Source: an uncultured bacterium
Lineage (GTDB): Bacteria; Verrucomicrobiota; Kiritimatiellia; RFP12; UBA1067
DNA: 34,047 bases
Assembly (NCBI GenBank): GCA_900547945.1
Contig: URIT01000021.1
Coordinates: 1 to 34,047, forward strand
Direction of reading: 5' to 3'
Shown here: positions 32,552 to 34,047 of the stretch, one piece after another
Position numbering within the stretch: position 1 is the first letter of the stretch
Layout: every line of letters begins with the position of its first letter
Notes under the pieces: model-generated
What the model was told of the DNA's origin: nothing
The model's input: only the letters and a program-made list of their open reading frames with translations
The model's database searches: none
Translations under genes and position numbers: made by a program

Positions 32552-33682
32552 ATGAAGATTCTGCAGATTCTGCCGTCCCTTCAGATGGGGGGCGTCGAAC
32601 GGGGTACGATTGAGATCGCGCGGGCCCTCCGGGACGCGGGAATCGCAAATGCGGTCGCCTCGCAGGGCGGCCCCATGGTCAAGATGCTCGACGACCTGGA
32701 AATCCCCCATTTCACCCTGCCGCTCATGAGCAAGAACCCCTTCACGATCCGCCGGAACGCGGTCCTTCTGGCCGGCCTCGCGAAGCGGGAGGGTTTCACC
32801 CTGCTGCACGTCCGGTCGCGCGCGCCGGCCTGGTCCACCCACTGGGCGTCGAAGAGGTGCGGTATCCCCTGGATCGCGACCTTCCACGGCGTCTACGGAA
32901 CGCGCCCGCACCTCCTCAAGATCCCCTATAACCGCATCATGCTGAAGGGATTGCGCACGATCTGCGTCTCGGACTACGTTCGGCGGCACATCCTGGAGAC
33001 CTACCACCCCGACCCCGCGCGGCTCGTCTGCATTCCCCGAGGAGCGGACACCGATTTCTTCCGTCCCGACGCCGTCACGCCCGAACAGGCCGAGCAGAAG
33101 AAGTGCGCCTACTACCATTTCAAGAAGGACCTGCCGATCATCACCCTTCCCGGCCGCCTCACCTTCTGGAAGGGCCAGACCGTCTTCCTCGAAGCCCTCG
33201 CCCGCATGCGCCACAAGCGCCTCGGCGTCCTCTTCATCGGCTCCGACCAGGGGCGTACCGACTATTCGGACCACCTCCGCGAACTCGCCTCCCGCCTCCC
33301 CGACGAGACGCAGGTCGTCTTCCGCGACCATACCCGCGAAATGCAGAAGGTCTACGCCCTCAGCGACATCGTCGTGAACGCCTCCTCCGCCCAGCCCGAG
33401 GCGTTCGGGCGCACGATCCCCGAAGCCCAGGCGATGGGACGGCTCGTCGTCGCCACCGCCCACGGCGGCGCGTGCGAGACGATCGAGGATGGCAGGACCG
33501 GCTGGCTCGTCCCCCCCGGCGACGCCCCCGCGCTCGCCGCGAAGCTGGACGACATCCTCGACCTCTCCGCCGAACGCAGGGCGCAGGTTCAGGCCGCCGC
33601 CCTCGCCTCCGTGCGCGCGAACTTCTCCGTCGCGAAGATGTGCGCCGCGACGCTCGCCCTCTACCGCACGCTGGCACCGTGA
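32552..33682 (+). CDS. Glycosyltransferase family 4 (GT-B fold)
   Basis: 376 residues. MKILQILPSLQMGGVERGTI is the N-terminal Rossmann start with the GGVE(R/K) loop of GT4 enzymes. IATFHGVYG and ICVSDYVRRHI are acceptor-side landmarks. The donor-binding C-terminal domain has LPGRLTFWKGQ and EAFGRTIPEAQAMG, the EX7E motif that holds the nucleotide sugar, then GWLVPPGD. It probably transfers a sugar in lipopolysaccharide or other envelope glycan synthesis. There is no ribosome-binding site and the promoter -10 box lies 7 bases upstream, so the mRNA may be leaderless. The longer in-frame start at 32405 lies inside purF and is rejected. Confidence 0.92.
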   Translation: MKILQILPSLQMGGVERGTIEIARALRDAGIANAVASQGGPMVKMLDDLEIPHFTLPLMSKNPFTIRRNAVLLAGLAKREGFTLLHVRSRAPAWSTHWASKRCGIPWIATFHGVYGTRPHLLKIPYNRIMLKGLRTICVSDYVRRHILETYHPDPARLVCIPRGADTDFFRPDAVTPEQAEQKKCAYYHFKKDLPIITLPGRLTFWKGQTVFLEALARMRHKRLGVLFIGSDQGRTDYSDHLRELASRLPDETQVVFRDHTREMQKVYALSDIVVNASSAQPEAFGRTIPEAQAMGRLVVATAHGGACETIEDGRTGWLVPPGDAPALAAKLDDILDLSAERRAQVQAAALASVRANFSVAKMCAATLALYRTLAP

Positions 33683-34047
33683 CGCCGCGTCAGGCTTCCT
33701 CACAGAGCGCTACGTCGTCGCCCTCGGCGCGGGACGTCCAAACGGACCCGGCACGTGGCGTCCGAGCGGGCCTGTTCGTCCGTCCCGCGCCGGGGCGCGC
33801 CTAAGGGAGGGACGCGCGCCCGCGCGCCCGCGCTTCACATGTCCCGCCCCCGCCATCGGATGCCGTCCCCCCGCCTTCATCCCCTACGCGCACGTTCTCC
33901 AACCTGCGCGACTTCCCTTTCGCGCACGTTCTCCCCAACGCGCGCGGCTTCCCCAACGCACGCGCCCTCCCCAACGCCGCAAGCGTCCTCCCCTTCAAGC
34001 GCGGCGTCGACGGCCCGGAAGAGCGCCGCGCACGTGTTCCCGCACCC
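33683..34047. other. GC-rich region with 18-bp tandem repeats
   Basis: No gene is supported. Between 33886 and 33993 about six degenerate 18-bp units of the form GCGCACGTTCTCCCCAAC follow each other (unit starts 33886, 33904, 33922, 33940, 33958, 33976). The minus strand stays open across them (33801-33998) and would give a six-residue Arg/Ala/Leu/Gly repeat, but composition alone explains that. The stop of the glycosyltransferase lies in the palindrome TGACGCCGCGTCA (33680-33692). Confidence 0.6.

Noticed and set aside
33801..33998. Minus-strand 65-residue frame at the right end
   Set aside because: Produced by the GC-rich 18-bp repeats; no start signal or conserved features.

Overview
The window looks like chromosome of a GC-rich bacterium, most likely a gut-type member of the PVC group (Kiritimatiellota/Verrucomicrobiota-like). 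This is inferred from gene style only: a Tat-exported FAD oxidoreductase, a pectate-lyase-fold exported protein, a sodium:amino-acid symporter and a lipoprotein phosphatase. No rRNA or marker search was possible. Recurrent promoters have -10 boxes TATACT or TATAAT, often preceded by TGN.

Left chromosomal flank (1-9739): a frameshifted exported beta-helix protein; nnrD and a namZ-like gene in tandem; metK on the opposite strand behind a structured leader; a minus-strand operon of flavodoxin-like protein, NSS symporter and Tat FAD oxidoreductase; then a lipoprotein of the endonuclease/exonuclease/phosphatase fold. Right flank (29023-34047): tRNA-Val(GAC), tsaB and prfB on the minus strand, purF, and a divergent glycosyltransferase.

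Between them lies a 19.2 kb integrated element (about 9740-29022) of visibly lower GC. It is bounded by a perfect 49-bp direct repeat of the 3' part of tRNA-Val(GAC). Its layout is: tyrosine integrase with an unusual internal helix-turn-helix; small excisionase-like protein; winged-helix protein followed by four direct repeats at 21-22 bp spacing and an AT-rich stretch, which looks like an iteron origin; RelB/DinJ-YoeB toxin-antitoxin pair; type I restriction-modification operon (hsdM-hsdS-unknown gene-hsdR), whose hsdM carries an in-frame UGA; an ASCH-domain protein; a run of small unknown and secreted proteins; an ADP-ribosylglycohydrolase; and a set of paralogous small proteins, one broken by a 14-base C tract. 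No conjugation, capsid or tail genes are visible, so it reads as an integrative, possibly plasmid-like cargo or defence island.

The most unusual signals are: two related, strongly structured RNA regions, each behind its own promoter and ahead of a cargo block, sharing a hairpin with an identical 8-nt loop and a compensatory base-pair change; a duplicated unknown protein module present twice in the gene between hsdS and hsdR and once more downstream of hsdR; the iteron-like array; and the integrase architecture. Several genes carry one-base frameshifts, mostly at short homopolymers. These may be assembly errors or real decay, and I annotate the reconstructed genes while saying where the frame breaks.
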